Part shown: positions 45,059-56,016 of the stretch, piece after piece
How the letters are laid out: each line of letters starts with the position of its first letter
Position numbering within the stretch: the first letter of the stretch is position 1
Assembly: GCF_024139115.2 (NCBI RefSeq)
Contig: NC_085140.1
Location: 415,288,283-415,352,282 of the forward strand
DNA from: Armigeres subalbatus
Lineage: Eukaryota > Arthropoda > Insecta > Diptera > Culicidae
DNA length: 64,000 nucleotides
Direction: 5' to 3'
Translations under genes and position numbers: made by a program
The notes under the pieces: model-generated
What the model was told of the DNA's origin: nothing
Database searches by the model: none
Seen by the model: only the letters and a program-made list of their open reading frames with translations

Positions 45059-45559
45059 ATTATACCGCAAATCCCTTCATCACAAAATAATGCCAAATCC
45101 ACCAAATAATGCAAAATTACCTTCTTTATATATTTTTTTTCTATTCTTTAGCCATCAATAATAATTGGAATTTCCAGTTTTACTATTTCTGGGGAATGGT
45201 ACATTCTGGCAAACTACATTCTGGCAAATGGTCTATTCTGGGGAAAGGCTTTCTGGCATATGGCCCATTCTGGCAAATGGGTTTCTGGCAAAAATCGTTC
45301 TGGCAAATTGATTCTGGCAAATGGTTTTCCTTTCAGCCACATGAAATTTTCGGGCAAATGACCTGTTCGGCTAAACAACATTCTGCTAAATGACCTGTTC
45401 GAGCAAACGGTATTTTGTATTATTCGGTCAAGCGTTCGACCAAAAGGCTTCCAGATGAATGACTTTCGGTCAAATGACCCTTCATTCGGCAAAATTCAAA
45501 TTGTATTCCTCTGACAATTTGGTGAGAAGTTTTTGTAAAAGCTGTAAAGAATAGCTCGT

Positions 45560-45890
45560 GGAAATTTAGAAATAAAATCATGTGAATTCGGAATAATTTT
45601 TTAAATGCAAGTGGAATCTCCTCTGACGTTCTGAAGGTTTACCATGCAAAAGTGATTTGAACATATGAGACATTTCCGCAGAACTTTCAATGGAAATTCT
45701 GAGAAAAAAGTACCATGGAGGAATTTTCGAAGAAGTTCTGTAGCATTTGTTTAGCAAATTCAGAAGAATTACCCAACGAAGTAAAACAAAAAGAAATTCA
45801 AAAGAATTTCCAGATGGAATATTTTTATTTTTCCAAGAAAGATCTAGAGAATCGCCGTCGAATATTTGGAAGAATTTCAACACCAAATTT
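45560..45890. repeat. Strongly decayed minisatellite-like GGAATTTC stretch
   Basis: Scattered gaattttcgaag, ggaattctgag and gaatttccag motifs at roughly 24-30 bp spacing, weakly like the 24-bp minisatellite. Confidence 0.3.
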
Positions 45891-46171
45891 TAAAACACTG
45901 TTGCAGCCAGCAGCAACCCACTGGGGTGTTTTATCGTAGCACTACACCAGCGGATGCAGCATACGTCATGCTGCTAGCCGTACATCAAAACAACACCCAA
46001 AATTCATTAAATACTTACCCCATTTCATGCATACCTTGCTCCATATCTGAAGCATCATAGCATACCTGGAACAATAACAAAAACATAACATTAAACCAGC
46101 GGTTATCAACCTTTTTATTGAGATTTACCGAAATACGAACTAAAAGGATAAATGGAATATATATATATATG

Positions 46172-46282
46172 TACCCTAGCAACACACATGTTCCACGTGG
46201 ATCACAGCAACTCATATGTAACCAGATTTAGTCAAAATCAAGTTGCTGCAACCATTGTTGTCTGACTTGTGCTGCTCGGGTA
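46172..46282 (+). mobile_element. 110-bp MITE, copy 2
   Basis: taccctagcaacacacatgt at the left, gttgctgcaac core, and a gtgctgctcgggta right end. See the copies at 44948 and 48971. Confidence 0.7.
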
Positions 46283-46499
46283 CCTCCATTATTCACATGG
46301 TGTCCACAAAGTATTTTTTCTATAGATATATCCAAAAAGTTATTTGAAAATTTCGTTATTCCGTGGAACCTTCCAATTCAAATTAAATTTATACATCACT
46401 TGAAAGGAGGCCTCTGAACCATTTGGAAGGATGCCTCTTGGACGAAGGTGGAAACAACGTTTAGATTATTTGGAGTGTGGGTATACCTATAGGACAAAT

Positions 46500-47075
46500 C
46501 AATACCAAATTTTCAAAACGACTTATCTGCTTTTGTAAACAAAGATTCCAACGTCGATTTGTCGAATCTGAGAACACTCCCACGCAATCCAACACCACCA
46601 ACACATAGATGAAGACTTCGACTACCTGTTGATGGTGTTGGTTTGCGTGGGAGTGCTCTCAGATTCGACAAATCGACGTTGGAATCTTTGTTTATAAAAG
46701 CAGATAAGTCGTTTTGAAAGTTGCCCTCCTTAGCCGAACGATAAGACGCGCGGCTACAAAGCAAGACCATGCTGAGGGTGGCTGGGTTCGATTCCCGGTG
46801 CCGGTCTAGGCAATTTTCGGGTTGGAAATTGTCTCGACTTCCCTGGGCATAAAAGTATCACTCGTGTTAGCCTCATGATATACGAATGCAAAAATGGTAG
46901 CTTGGCTTAGAAACCTCGCAGTTAATAACTGTGGAAGTGCTTAAGTGAACACTAAGCTGCGAGGCGGTTCTGTCCCAGTGTGGGGATGTAATGCCAATAA
47001 AAAGAAAGAAAGAAAAGAAGACGTTGGAATCTTTGTTTACAAAAGCAGATAAGTCGTTTTGAAAATTTGGTATTG
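46500..47075. mobile_element. Palindromic MITE containing a Feilai, TSD AAAT
   Basis: The outer arms caataccaaattttcaaaac and, at the right, gttttgaaaatttggtattg are perfect inverted copies. The left half holds a nearly full palindrome through agattccaacgtcgatttgtc. aaat flanks both sides (46496-46499, 47076-47079). The core matches the MITE at 36902-37132. A Feilai (46720-47019) lies inside the right arm. Confidence 0.8.
46720..47019 (+). mobile_element. Feilai SINE flanked by 45-bp direct repeats
   Basis: Head, body and (AAAG/AGAAA)n tail as in the other copies. The flanks 46675-46719 and 47020-47064 match at 44 of 45 positions (gacgttggaatctttgttta then aaaagcagataag). SINE duplications are usually 7-20 bp, so either the staggered cuts were unusually far apart or the duplication involves the palindrome arms. 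Confidence 0.85.
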
Positions 47076-47144
47076 AAATAGGAAATGCAGATTTGAACAC
47101 CAATTTTGGTATTAGCATTAAGCGATTCGCAAGAGTTCTTAGTA

Positions 47145-47265
47145 GGGTGGTCTAACCGGTAGCACCGGAACCGGTAATACCGGTATTACCGACCAATTTG
47201 TGGTACCGAAAATACCGGTATTAGACACGGGAAATACCGGTATTTTAGGTATTTCAAATTTTGCT
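47145..47265. repeat. ACCGGTATTACC palindrome-rich block
   Basis: Six or more copies of taccggtatt or accggtaat, each a short palindrome, within 120 bp. Probably the end of a MITE. Confidence 0.4.
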
Positions 47266-47305
47266 TACAGTATAAAAAATCTCGAATAGTTTTCACCTAC
47301 ATATA

Positions 47306-48893
47306 GGTTAAGGAAGGTATTTTGGACCATTTTTGCGACAACGATCATGAAAATAGATCGGCGGGACAGTTATGCCGAGAAATAGAGCACTTGTTTTATG
47401 GTTTCTACGCATATCAGCCCCGTTCAATGCATGACTTCGTGAATGACTACTGCAATTGATATATGTCTCCACATGCTTTATCTATGGAAGTGAACCTTCC
47501 ACGTCGTTGAAATGATTATGTCGCTTAGAATCAGTATTGTACAAATTGCCCCCATTGAACCAGTGCAACAGGCTAAGATTGCAAGATCTAAACAGAAAAT
47601 GCTATTTCAATGTGTGTTGCTCCATAAAATAACAGAATCCGCCATAATGATGAATTTAATCAGCGCGAGACAATTATGCGTAGAAATTAAGCAATGGGAC
47701 AAATAGACTTGATGTTGTTTTCAATGATTTTCCGAACAAAGTTCGAAATCTGTTGGAGTTTTCTAAAAGTATACATCAAAATAGAGCGCTCTATGGTGAA
47801 AAGTCAAAATCCACAAAAACTAACATGGGACAACTATGCGCAGAAGGGCAGTTTAGGAGATGGCCGAAACATTTTTCGAATAAAAGTTAGATTTTATAAT
47901 AATGCTTGATCAATTCCCAATGCAACTAAAAAGTGGCGTATGCTAGGTAGGATTTGTAGCTAAAAATGTTGTAAACCCCACCGAAAGAACCAAATTACCA
48001 TAAATTCTGAAGATATGTGAGATTTAATTTTGGACCACCTATTGAACATATTTTGGATCACTCGTTTAATTTTGTATTACTTGCAAAGTTATGTTACTAT
48101 TTGATTAAATTAGTTATCTCAAGCATTTTCGGCGTTTTCATCCTTAAATCCTTGTTAAGCAATACATTTTTATAAGCTCTCAAAAGCTTAGAACAATATC
48201 TGCTAAGGATATTGAAACTAATATCAATTTCAGTACCAATCGGTACCGCATCATCAAAGCAAAACAAACGTGTGGCCCATGGCCGTGATGTATGCACCTG
48301 GTCACGCCTACCCTGCCATATTTTTTATGAAGTTTGCCAGATCTGTTCCATTTGCGCCATTGATAGTAGAGGGTTTACCGCTTCTTCTTTGTTCCTTGCA
48401 CATTCTTTTCGAAACATAATCGTAGAACGCGGAACTCTGTTGCATTGGCAAGCAGCACGGACGGAGAGCGGGTAAAAATTCGGTATGGACAGTAATTTAA
48501 GAATTGTTGTGAAACAAAATTTTAAGAGATCTAGAACTTAAAAAGAAGATATGTCTAAAACATGTTCGGTTCAATGTTTTGCTCAAGATATGAAACTGCT
48601 TCAATTAGATTTTTATAAGTCAACAACATCATTCACAAGTTTTAAATAGATGTGCAAATAAACTTACAGCTTTTGAAAATTGACTTCAATTTTACAAGGT
48701 CTGATCCAGCCGGAATAATTGCTATATTTTATAAGAAACAAATGTAGGAGATATCTTATGGATAGTTTCTTTTTGCAATAAAATATGAATGTTGCATGTT
48801 TTATTTAGTTTTGTGTGATATAAATGTAAAATTCAGCTAGGTGGTCCAAAATATGGGCCCGGTCTAAAATACAGCCTTTACCCTATCAGCTAA
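47306..48893. mobile_element. Possible TIR element (GGTTAAGG...TTTTGGACCA ends)
   Basis: The left part ggttaaggaaggtattttgg and the complement of the right end (gggtaaaggctgtattttag) are similar inverted ends. Internal gatttaattttggaccacc pieces repeat the motif. Small frames only; no transposase. TSD not found. Confidence 0.35.
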
Positions 48894-48970
48894 ACTTGCC
48901 TGTAATCACATATCTGTCCATATAAATAAGAAATCCATCATAGAAGGGGCAAATATTCGGTTACAAGCAG

Positions 48971-49085
48971 TACCCTAGAAGCACACATGTTCCACATAGT
49001 TAATAACCTATGTACTTATATGTGATCGAATTCAGTCACAATAAAGTTGCTGCAACCATTTTTGTCTGAGTTGTGCTGCTCAGGT
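48971..49085 (+). mobile_element. 110-bp MITE, copy 3
   Basis: taccctagaagcacacatgt to gtgctgctcaggta, with the gttgctgcaac core. Same family as 44948-45058 and 46172-46282. Confidence 0.7.
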
Positions 49086-49206
49086 AAATACTTATCGGGC
49101 TAAAATTAGCTTTGCCCAAGTAAACCTCATTGATGACGATCACGCTACAACAACAATCGATCATCATCGCCATTAATCATACGTGTTGCTTCATTATCTT
49201 AAACTC

Positions 49207-49990
49207 TGCCAATTTTCAATTTGAATGAATATTGTTGACAACGTCAAAAATTTTCTCGCAATATATGAACTTGTGAAAAAGGTATGTGACGTAGTAGTTC
49301 TTTTCCGGAGATCACCTGTAAAAAACGATTTTCAGCAAAAATATGTCCGTTCTGAATTAGTAGCTGATGCCAAGGCACGCTGGAATAGCATGTTATCTAT
49401 GCTCAAACGGATTTATGAGTTGAAACTTTAATCCGAATCCAACTTCAGTGATGATTGTTGGGCAATTAGTGGAATAATTCAAGTATTTGAACCTGTTCAA
49501 GCTGCTGTGGAACTACTCTGCTGTGAGTACAGACCTCTTTATGAAGCCGTGGCGCCACAGAAACTTCCGTCACTTATTCGATGCTTTCAAGGAATAAATC
49601 CAAGAGAGACGATCAGAATACGCAGATCTTTTTGCTTTTTTTAATAATTCTGTCGTGAAGCAATTGATCAGAAACGATTTTGGCATTTTCTTCAAGACAT
49701 CCAGACAAGCATCCAGAGCTACTTTGATTAAGCAAGCGGACGGGGTCATGAACCATCTAATCATTCCTGATGCGATCGTTAAAACTGAGACAACGAGCAT
49801 ACCGGACGATCGGTACGAGGAAGATGTCTCTATGAATATTTGTTCTGGTTTATCGGCTGAAGAGCAACTTTTGAAGAGACCGTAGCTCAGCAAAACACTT
49901 GCGTTACTGGTGGCAAATACGTTGACGCCAGGATCTTTGCATGCAATCCGTGAGGAATTCTCGTAATATGAACCTGAAGATATAACAGTA
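49207..49990 (+). pseudogene. hAT transposase remnant
   Basis: The plus-strand frame at 49225-49431 encodes VRSELVADAKARWNSMLSML, matching the (L)-x-D-x-x-TRWNS-x-x-x-ML motif of hAT transposases. A shifted frame (about 49440-49530) encodes AISGIIQVFEPVQAAVELL, the helix that usually follows. Another (49655-49885) encodes an acidic, serine-rich region ending SGLSAEEQLL. Several stops and frameshifts. The insertion domain and C-terminal dimerisation helix are not recognisable, and no TIR or TSD was found around it. Confidence 0.7.
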
Positions 49991-50008
49991 GAATAAAACA
50001 GTGGAAGT

Positions 50009-50212
50009 GTGCATTATGGCCTTATGGCTGCGGGACAGAATATTCGCTACGTTAGAATTTTCGATCTCCCGCCGGAAGTTTCCGATGAGGATTTGTTATT
50101 GGTGGTCAACAAATACGGAAAGGTAAAACGCATTATTCGAGAGAGGATTTCTGCAAACCTAGGGTTGGATCATGGCTTCACGTGGACGAGGCAATCCCGC
50201 TGTCGGTAACAA
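50009..50212 (+). pseudogene. LINE ORF1 (gag) RRM-like fragment
   Basis: The plus-strand frame encodes NIRYVRIFDLPPEVSDEDLL, then LVVNKYGKVKRIIRERIS. The v-R-i-f-d-L-P-P-E-V-s-d-x-x-L...YGkV pattern is the RNA-binding fold at the centre of I/LOA-type gag proteins and resembles an RRM RNP2/helix. It is truncated before the zinc knuckles. It sits directly after the hAT fragment, in DNA full of fragments. Confidence 0.6.
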
Positions 50213-50469
50213 AATACTCAGAAAGTTGTCAAGTAGAGAACGAAAATCTTATCTGTTGATACCAAGTGATTATAGTGGAAGTAAATGGAATAGTGAAGAC
50301 TTCTAACTTTTAACCCGTTAACGCCCAGTGATCTATTTATAGATCAGTTACATTTTTTATATCTGTTGGGAAGTTTTAGCTCTGAAGTTATACATGTCTT
50401 CGTCAATATTGTTCTATGAACTAATATCTTTCATATGGTGAATAATTTGAATCGGAACTGACTCACTAG

Positions 50470-51150
50470 GTGGCGTAAGCGTCCATAGAAAACTTTACTT
50501 TTTCATACATGAATCATATAATGAGTAGTGGACGTCCAAACAGCATCACTCTATACCTCAAGGACCTGATAAGTTAGCTACATGGAGTCTTCAGCAAAGT
50601 TGTTCAGAGCATCTTGGCGGTTCAAGAACTGATCCAAATAATTCTGAATTTTTGTACGAGGTGGCGCTAGTGAGCATCCAAACTTCTTCTGCATCCAAAC
50701 TTCAATCTGTATCTCAAGAACCTGATTAGTTAGCTACATGCACTCTTCAGCAATATTGTTCAGAGTACCTTGGCAGGTCAAGAACTGATCCAAATAACTC
50801 TGAATGTTTGTACGAGGTGGCGCTAGTGAGCATCCAACTTCTTTTGCATAAAACATCGATCTATATCTCAAGAACCTGATTAGTTAGCTACATGGAATCT
50901 TCAGCAATATTGTTCAGAGTACCTTGGCGGGTCAAGAACTGATCCAAATAACTCCGAGTTCTTGGCGCTAGTGAGCGCTTAAGTTTGTTTCGCATAAAAT
51001 ATCAATCTGCATCTCCACACCCTGACTAGTTAGCAACATAGAGTCTTCAGCAAAGTTGTTCAGAGTATCTTGGCGGTTCAACAACTGATCCAAATAATTC
51101 TGAATTTTTGCATGAGGTGGCGCTAGTGAGCATCCAAGCTTCCAAGCAAA
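50470..51150 (+). repeat. ~154-bp tandem repeat, four-plus copies
   Basis: The anchor acctgattagttagctaca recurs at about 50564, 50720, 50874 and 51020. Units share cttcagcaa[a/t]attgttcag, gaactgatccaaataa and gaggtggcgctagtgagc. The flanking first unit at 50470 is partial. Divergence between units is low to moderate. Confidence 0.85.
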
Positions 51151-51169
51151 ATGGAGCATTTTTTTATCT

Positions 51170-52090
51170 CCAAGTAGCGATTTCGAGTCATAGCATTCTT
51201 TACGAGAGGCACCATTAAATCGTCATCTTCAGACCAATATTCGCGCTCGCTAGGTAACGTATGGTATTACGAAAAAATAAAGAACCCGATGGCAGTTTTT
51301 AACTCATCCACCGTTACTGCGAAATTTGGAGCACCCTACACATCACGAGCATCTCGGTTCGTTTCAATAACAATGTGCTCTAGAAGATCTGCTGAAATGA
51401 ACTCCTCAAAAATCTCATTAGCAGACTTTTCTTGCAAAGATTGAGAAAGCTGTTGGAAGTTACGAAGCGCTGCCTCTCCCAATTCTCCAAAGGTATACTT
51501 GGATGCCTTTTTATCCCATGCAGCGGGACCATCTGTTTTAGATTTCTTTTTTGGAGGATGCCGTGATGAAGACGGTTCTGTCGAAGATAACCTGGTCGGG
51601 GTTCAGCCAAACCGCACCAAGCGGCTTTTTGACTGACTTGTGATATTTCGTTCACAAAAGGAAAACGGAAAGTATTTCATGTCAATTCATGCGTACATTT
51701 GTTGTAGGAGATCCTCAGTTATGGCGTTGAACGATGTCCGATGCGATTTGTGATTAAGTAAATCTGTTACACGAAAACTTTAGCAAAAAAATTGGAAATT
51801 TTTCATTGGCGCTTGGTGTGATTTGGGTGAACCCCGACCACCTAGAAACAACGTTGCGTCCTTATACTATGCTCGCATCAATATCCGATAATATACCACT
51901 TAGGTCTTCACACGATGAGTAAATTTCAACTGGGCCAGGAGCACGTATATCTCCATCCAACATTAGTTCATCATCGGCGGAACTTTCGTCGCTGGATTGT
52001 TCTGGTGCTGGTGGCAAAGCAACTATCTCCCATTGAACCTTTTCAACAATGATATGATCGATGGCAGCTTCAATTGTTTTGAATTTCATC
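51170..52090 (-). pseudogene. piggyBac-like transposase remnant, split by a MITE
   Basis: The minus strand starts at 52089 with an acidic N-terminus (PPAPEQSSDESSADDELML, GILSDIDASIV), typical of piggyBac transposases. After the MITE (51594-51839), frames encode a basic linker, then ADLLEHIVIETNRDA and VDELKTAIGFFIFS, YWSEDDDLMVPLVKNAM and RYLEIKKC. These match the start of the DDE domain (YWS..., M-s-r-x-R-f-x-x-i). The sequence breaks off near 51170, so the catalytic DDE residues further on are lost. There are frameshifts. No TTAA ends were seen. Confidence 0.7.
51594..51839. mobile_element. MITE in the piggyBac remnant, TSD ACCT
   Basis: Inverted ends ggtcggggttcagccaaacc and, from the right, ggtcggggttcacccaaatc, with pairing extended through caccaagcg. 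acct is found on both flanks (51590-51593 and 51840-51843). About 246 bp without coding sequence. It interrupts the transposase frame. Confidence 0.8.
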
Positions 52091-52605
52091 TCAAGCTATC
52101 AGAATCATCATCATTTTAGTAATAAATATATACTGCTGATAATTATTATCATATAAAACCTACCAGTACACCGGCCGGATGAAGAAAAATAATCAAATTA
52201 TACGCCACTGCACAGCTCTAAAGATCCTTCCACAAACAAACTCGTTGTGAAACACCAGAAGTGGAGGAAGACACATAAATACCAGTTCGCTAATATGCGT
52301 AATAATTCTTATTGACCGATATCGTAAACATGCTCAAGGAGGGATACACGAAATCATTTTGTTGACGAAATGGAGGTACCGATTGAATTTGATATGATGT
52401 TCCTAGTTTGCAATCATATGTTACATTGGTTTCAAAGCAGCCATATTGACAAGTCATGAACGCCATGGTCATAATAAAACCAAACAGTGCAGTATGGATC
52501 GTTATGTAGAGAAGAAATCTTTTTCAATGCATCAAAACAACCATCAATGAAGTTTATTTCGATGTGCAACCAAACGTTGAAGGGAAAAGTGTGGGGGAGG
52601 CAGGA

Positions 52606-53150
52606 CGAGAGATAGAGAGAGAATGAGTGTGAGAAAGATAGAGCGAGAGAGAGAAAGAGTGTGAAAGAGAGAAAGAGTGAGATAGAGATAAAGAGCGAGA
52701 GAGAAATAATGAGAGAGTGAGAGAGTGAAAGAGAAAGAGTGAGAGAGTGAGAGGGAAAGAGTGAGAGAATGAGAGAGTGAGAGCGAAAGAGTGAGAGAGG
52801 GAGAGAGAAAGAGTGAGAGAAGAGCTAGAGAGAGTGAGAGAGAAAGAGTGAGAGACAAGAACAAGAGAGAGTGAGAGAGAAAGAGTGAGCGAAAAAAAAG
52901 TGTGAGAGAGAGAAAGAGTGAGAGGGAGAGAGAGAAAGAGTGAGAGGGAGAGAGAAAGAGTGAGAGGGAGAGAGAGAAACAGTGAGAGGCAGAGAGGGAA
53001 CGAGTGAGAGGGAGAGAGAGGAAAAGTGAGAGGGAGAGAGAGAAAGAGTGAGAGGGAGAGAGAGAGAAAGACGGAGAGAGAGAAATAGTGAGAGGGAGAG
53101 AAAAAAGAGTGAGAGGGAGAGAAAGAAAGAGGGAGAGGGAGAAAGAGTAA
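52606..53150. repeat. GA-rich (GAGAGTGAGA)n microsatellite
   Basis: More than 500 bp of almost pure purine on the plus strand with GAGA, GTGA and AAAGA units. Serine/leucine-rich frames of about 200 codons on the minus strand are artefacts. Such tracts are known to form triplex structures and to contain GAGAG sites bound by GAGA factor in flies. Confidence 0.9.
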
Positions 53151-53683
53151 AATTTCCAATTACTGCGGTTCAATTATTTTTTCATAATTTTAAGCACATA
53201 TGGCCCACAGTGCTTAAAAAAATTGTGACCGTAGATTTTCAATTAAATTATTTTAAGTTTATTATTTTAATATGTTGAGATGTTCCTGAAAAAATCAAGT
53301 GATTATCATGAAAGTGAGTTAATTCGGGCGTTAATAGGTTCAACTCTGTTTTCTATGTCAAGCATTGTGAAAGTTCTTGTCCGACCAGGACAAACAGGAA
53401 ACGGCTGCGAAACGAAACCAGGATTGTGAATACTTCGGAAAAAAATAGTAGGGTATCCAATCTTGGTTTGAACCAAATGACAGGCATCTGATGAGCCGGC
53501 AAAACAAAATTCAGATATTTCATTATAGAAACATGTTATAACTGCGAACTCTAGTTTATACGGAAGCTTAGTTTGTTTCCTTATGAAAAACCTCCCGGGT
53601 TCACATATTTATGCTTAGTTCCAAGGAAAAAACTTAATAATTACAAAACATAGATTCGTACCATGGTTTAAAATACTATCAGC
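53151..53683. other. AT-rich, nothing recognised
   Basis: No structured repeat or frame of note. Confidence 0.3.
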
Positions 53684-53860
53684 TTAAAAAAATACCCTAC
53701 AAGCTAAAGAAGCGTATCCGGTGGAAAATGAGATTGTAGAACTAGAAGAAGAAATTATCGGAGATAACACTGATAAGCAGGAAGTGCAAATGCAGCAGAC
53801 ATTCGAGGATTCGGAGAAACAAGGGATCGAGATTGATGATGATTTCATCCAGGAGATGTA
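53684..53860 (+). other. Short acidic open frame, unknown
   Basis: The plus-strand frame encodes EAYPVENEIVELEEEIIGDN and ends GIEIDDDFIQEM then a stop: very acidic and helix-prone. A possible splice acceptor (atactatcag) lies just upstream. It could be a terminal exon or a gag/transposase piece; nothing decides between them. Confidence 0.25.
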
Positions 53861-54118
53861 AGGGATTCCCAACTGCTTAAAACTGGTGAATGACTTCAAC
53901 ATAGGGAAGAAAGAGCGCAGACACGGAAGCTAGAGGCAACCCAGCGACAGTCCCTTTTTCCTCCAAAATGATCTCGACTGAAAAAAATGATATTTTTGTA
54001 ACTTTAGCATTCGGCTCCGTAAATTTTGTTTGACAACGTCTGATCTTTAATAAACAAACCAATGAAAAAAGAGAATGTAGCACCACTTCCATCCGTTACC
54101 ACAGATATTGAGTTTAGA

Positions 54119-54395
54119 CTTATCACTATCTCTTAGATGGAAGCAAGGCATCTCCAACAGTCGAGATCTGCCCTGGCCATGTCCTTAAGAATGCTGGAGG
54201 AAAAGGATTATTAATTGGACACCTATACTTAAGAAAGAAGCAAAGAACTCTATGACCTCTCATAGGCGAAACAGAAAGAATTAACACATACAGAATAGGA
54301 TAGGACCAGCATGCGATCGAACCCATGACCTCCTGCTTATAGGCAGAAACAATAGCCACAATACCATCGAGCTTGTCTCCGATTTCAGCAACAGT
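54119..54395 (-). mobile_element. tRNA-related SINE with LINE-type 3' tail
   Basis: On the minus strand the head reads ggtattgtggctattg and ggtcatgggttcgatcgc (B box), followed by a body and then taaggacatggccagg (complement of 54172-54187). The last motif matches taaggacgtggccagg at 55338-55353 in insertion III (15 of 16), suggesting that the SINE borrowed the 3' tail of that LINE family, the known way SINEs recruit LINE machinery. It differs from Feilai. Confidence 0.65.
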
Positions 54396-54499
54396 TGTCG
54401 TGTTGATAAATCTATGAACATTCTACACATAATGTTGCTGAAAGCAGAACTATCCCATGTTGATATGAATTCCATTTATATATTAAATAACCCCATTAA

Positions 54500-54784
54500 G
54501 AATTTCTTCAAGTTATTCTCCAGGAAATCTTTTGGGAACTCCTTCGGACATTCCCACAAACATTCCTCAGGAAATTTTTCCTCAGAAAGGAACCTCCTGG
54601 AGCATTTCTTGGAGGAAGTTTCTGCAGAAAAGCTTGAGCATTTTTTTCTTATTCCGGAGAATTCATGAAGAAATGTTTGGGGGAACTTATAAAGAGATTT
54701 CTGGAGGAATTCTTGAAGTAATTTCCGGAAAAATTCTTGATGGATTTTTTGGAGTGGGAGAGTTTCTAGAAGAATTTCCGGGGT
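54500..54784. repeat. Degenerate minisatellite, array D left part
   Basis: Loose copies of ctccaggaaatcttt, ggaggaattcttga and similar units. It switches from the forward to the reverse form near 54600. Confidence 0.5.
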
Positions 54785-54808
54785 TATTGTTTTAACATAT
54801 TGCTGCGA
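54785..54808 (+). repeat. 24-bp target-site duplication, left copy
   Basis: Starts tattgttttaac and ends ttgctgcga; repeated exactly at 55479-55502. Confidence 0.85.
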
Positions 54809-55478
54809 GAGTTCAATGCGTGTTGGCTCTCGTTTCGGACAGCAGAACGATCGCGCGAGTGACCGAAATTTTGTGTTCTGCATTGCGCGGCCGTCAGTGC
54901 CTGTTTTGTGGTGTTTCTGCTCAGTAAGCAGATAGTTCGCGCGGCCGAGTGAGTTAACAATTGGTGCGTGTTCGGACGTGTTTCAGGTAGGATTTAGAAC
55001 ATTCGTAAAATCTGAGTTTTTGGTTCTGTTTTTAATGTTCGGTGAATGAGTGTGCGGTTGAACGTGTCTTGTATATGATGCGAAACATTTGTAAGATCCA
55101 GGTTACTTTGTCCTCCTTTGGACGGTTCGTAAGTAAATTGATGAATATATTTTAATATTTTTTCAGCATATACTGTTATTGACAAACGCTCTATATTGTC
55201 GAATAGAGCTCCCTATTATTCACCTTACCCACTAACAATAATTTTCCTTCCTGAGACATCTATGAAGATAGTATGGGTTCCCTGCATCTTCACTAGTAGA
55301 TGTTGTTCTAACATTCCTTCCCTTCCTTCCGTGATTGTAAGGACGTGGCCAGGTATACAACTGCTACTGTATAGGAAAAGGTACTAATCCCAAGTACCAA
55401 TTTGCGACAATATACAGTAGATTGCTCAATTGAGCATTGTATAGCCACCCACGATTTGTACAATCACATATGCTATGC
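54809..55478 (+). mobile_element. LINE-derived insertion III, TATGC tail, 24-bp TSD
   Basis: Bounded by exact 24-bp direct repeats. The 5' part (54809 to about 54985) is GC-rich with gcgcgcggccg-like pieces and gtgttcgg motifs, like a LINE leader. The 3' part (from about 55190) has the taaggacgtggccagg motif and ends in two copies of TATGC. There is no coding region between, so it is internally deleted. It inserted into array D. Confidence 0.7.
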
Positions 55479-55502
55479 TATTGTTTTAACATATTGCTGC
55501 GA
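55479..55502 (+). repeat. 24-bp target-site duplication, right copy
   Basis: Exact copy of 54785-54808, directly after the TATGC tail. Confidence 0.85.
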
Positions 55503-55965
55503 ATTCTTAGAAAAAACATCTCGGAACATCCTGAAAAGCTTTTTGGATTCTTTTTTTATTAGAAATTTCAGTGCAAGTACCCGTGGAAATTTTAAAATTT
55601 CCAGCAGGATGTTCAGGGACGCCCTTTTCAAATGTTGGTCTAGTTTTGAAAGAATTAGCGGAGAAATACTTGGCAATAATATAAGATGGTTGTTCGGAGG
55701 GATTTTTAAAAGAATTCATGGATAAATTTCTTTAGTATTTCCTATGAGTCCTAGTCCATTTTTTGGAGGAACTTGCGGAGGAATTCCTGGAGAAGCTTGC
55801 GGATGAATTCCTTGCGGAAGAATTTCCGGAGGAATTCCTGGAGGAATTTCAGGAAGAATTCCTGAAGAAACTTCCGAAGGAATTCCTGGAAAAACTTTTT
55901 CCGGAATTCCAGTAAGAAGTCTTAGAGAAATCTTAGAAAGAATTCTTGATTGATTTTCTAGTGGA
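55503..55965. repeat. Degenerate minisatellite, array D right part
   Basis: Contains ggaggaattcctggaggaat and variants at 55765-55900 in the reverse form, decaying outwards. Confidence 0.55.
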
Positions 55966-56016
55966 ATTAACAGATGAATGTTTCAAAGAACTTCTGGGAA
56001 TGGATCTTGACTATTA

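Larger units (their letters stand above)
43110..45495. mobile_element. Composite element with inverted arrays of a GCCAGAATG motif
   Basis: 43115-43415 holds many copies of gccagaatg[n]accattcccc-type units. 45190-45490 holds the same units as the reverse complement (ggtacattctggcaaa, ttctggcaaatgg). The two arrays are inverted and enclose a 52-bp tandem repeat, a Feilai and one small MITE. Multiple subterminal motif copies in inverted terminal arrays resemble foldback transposons. No transposase is seen. Ends are not sharp. Confidence 0.6.

Noticed and set aside
52544..53173. Serine/leucine-rich frames of about 200 codons resembling membrane or signal proteins
   Set aside because: Translation of a GA-rich microsatellite.
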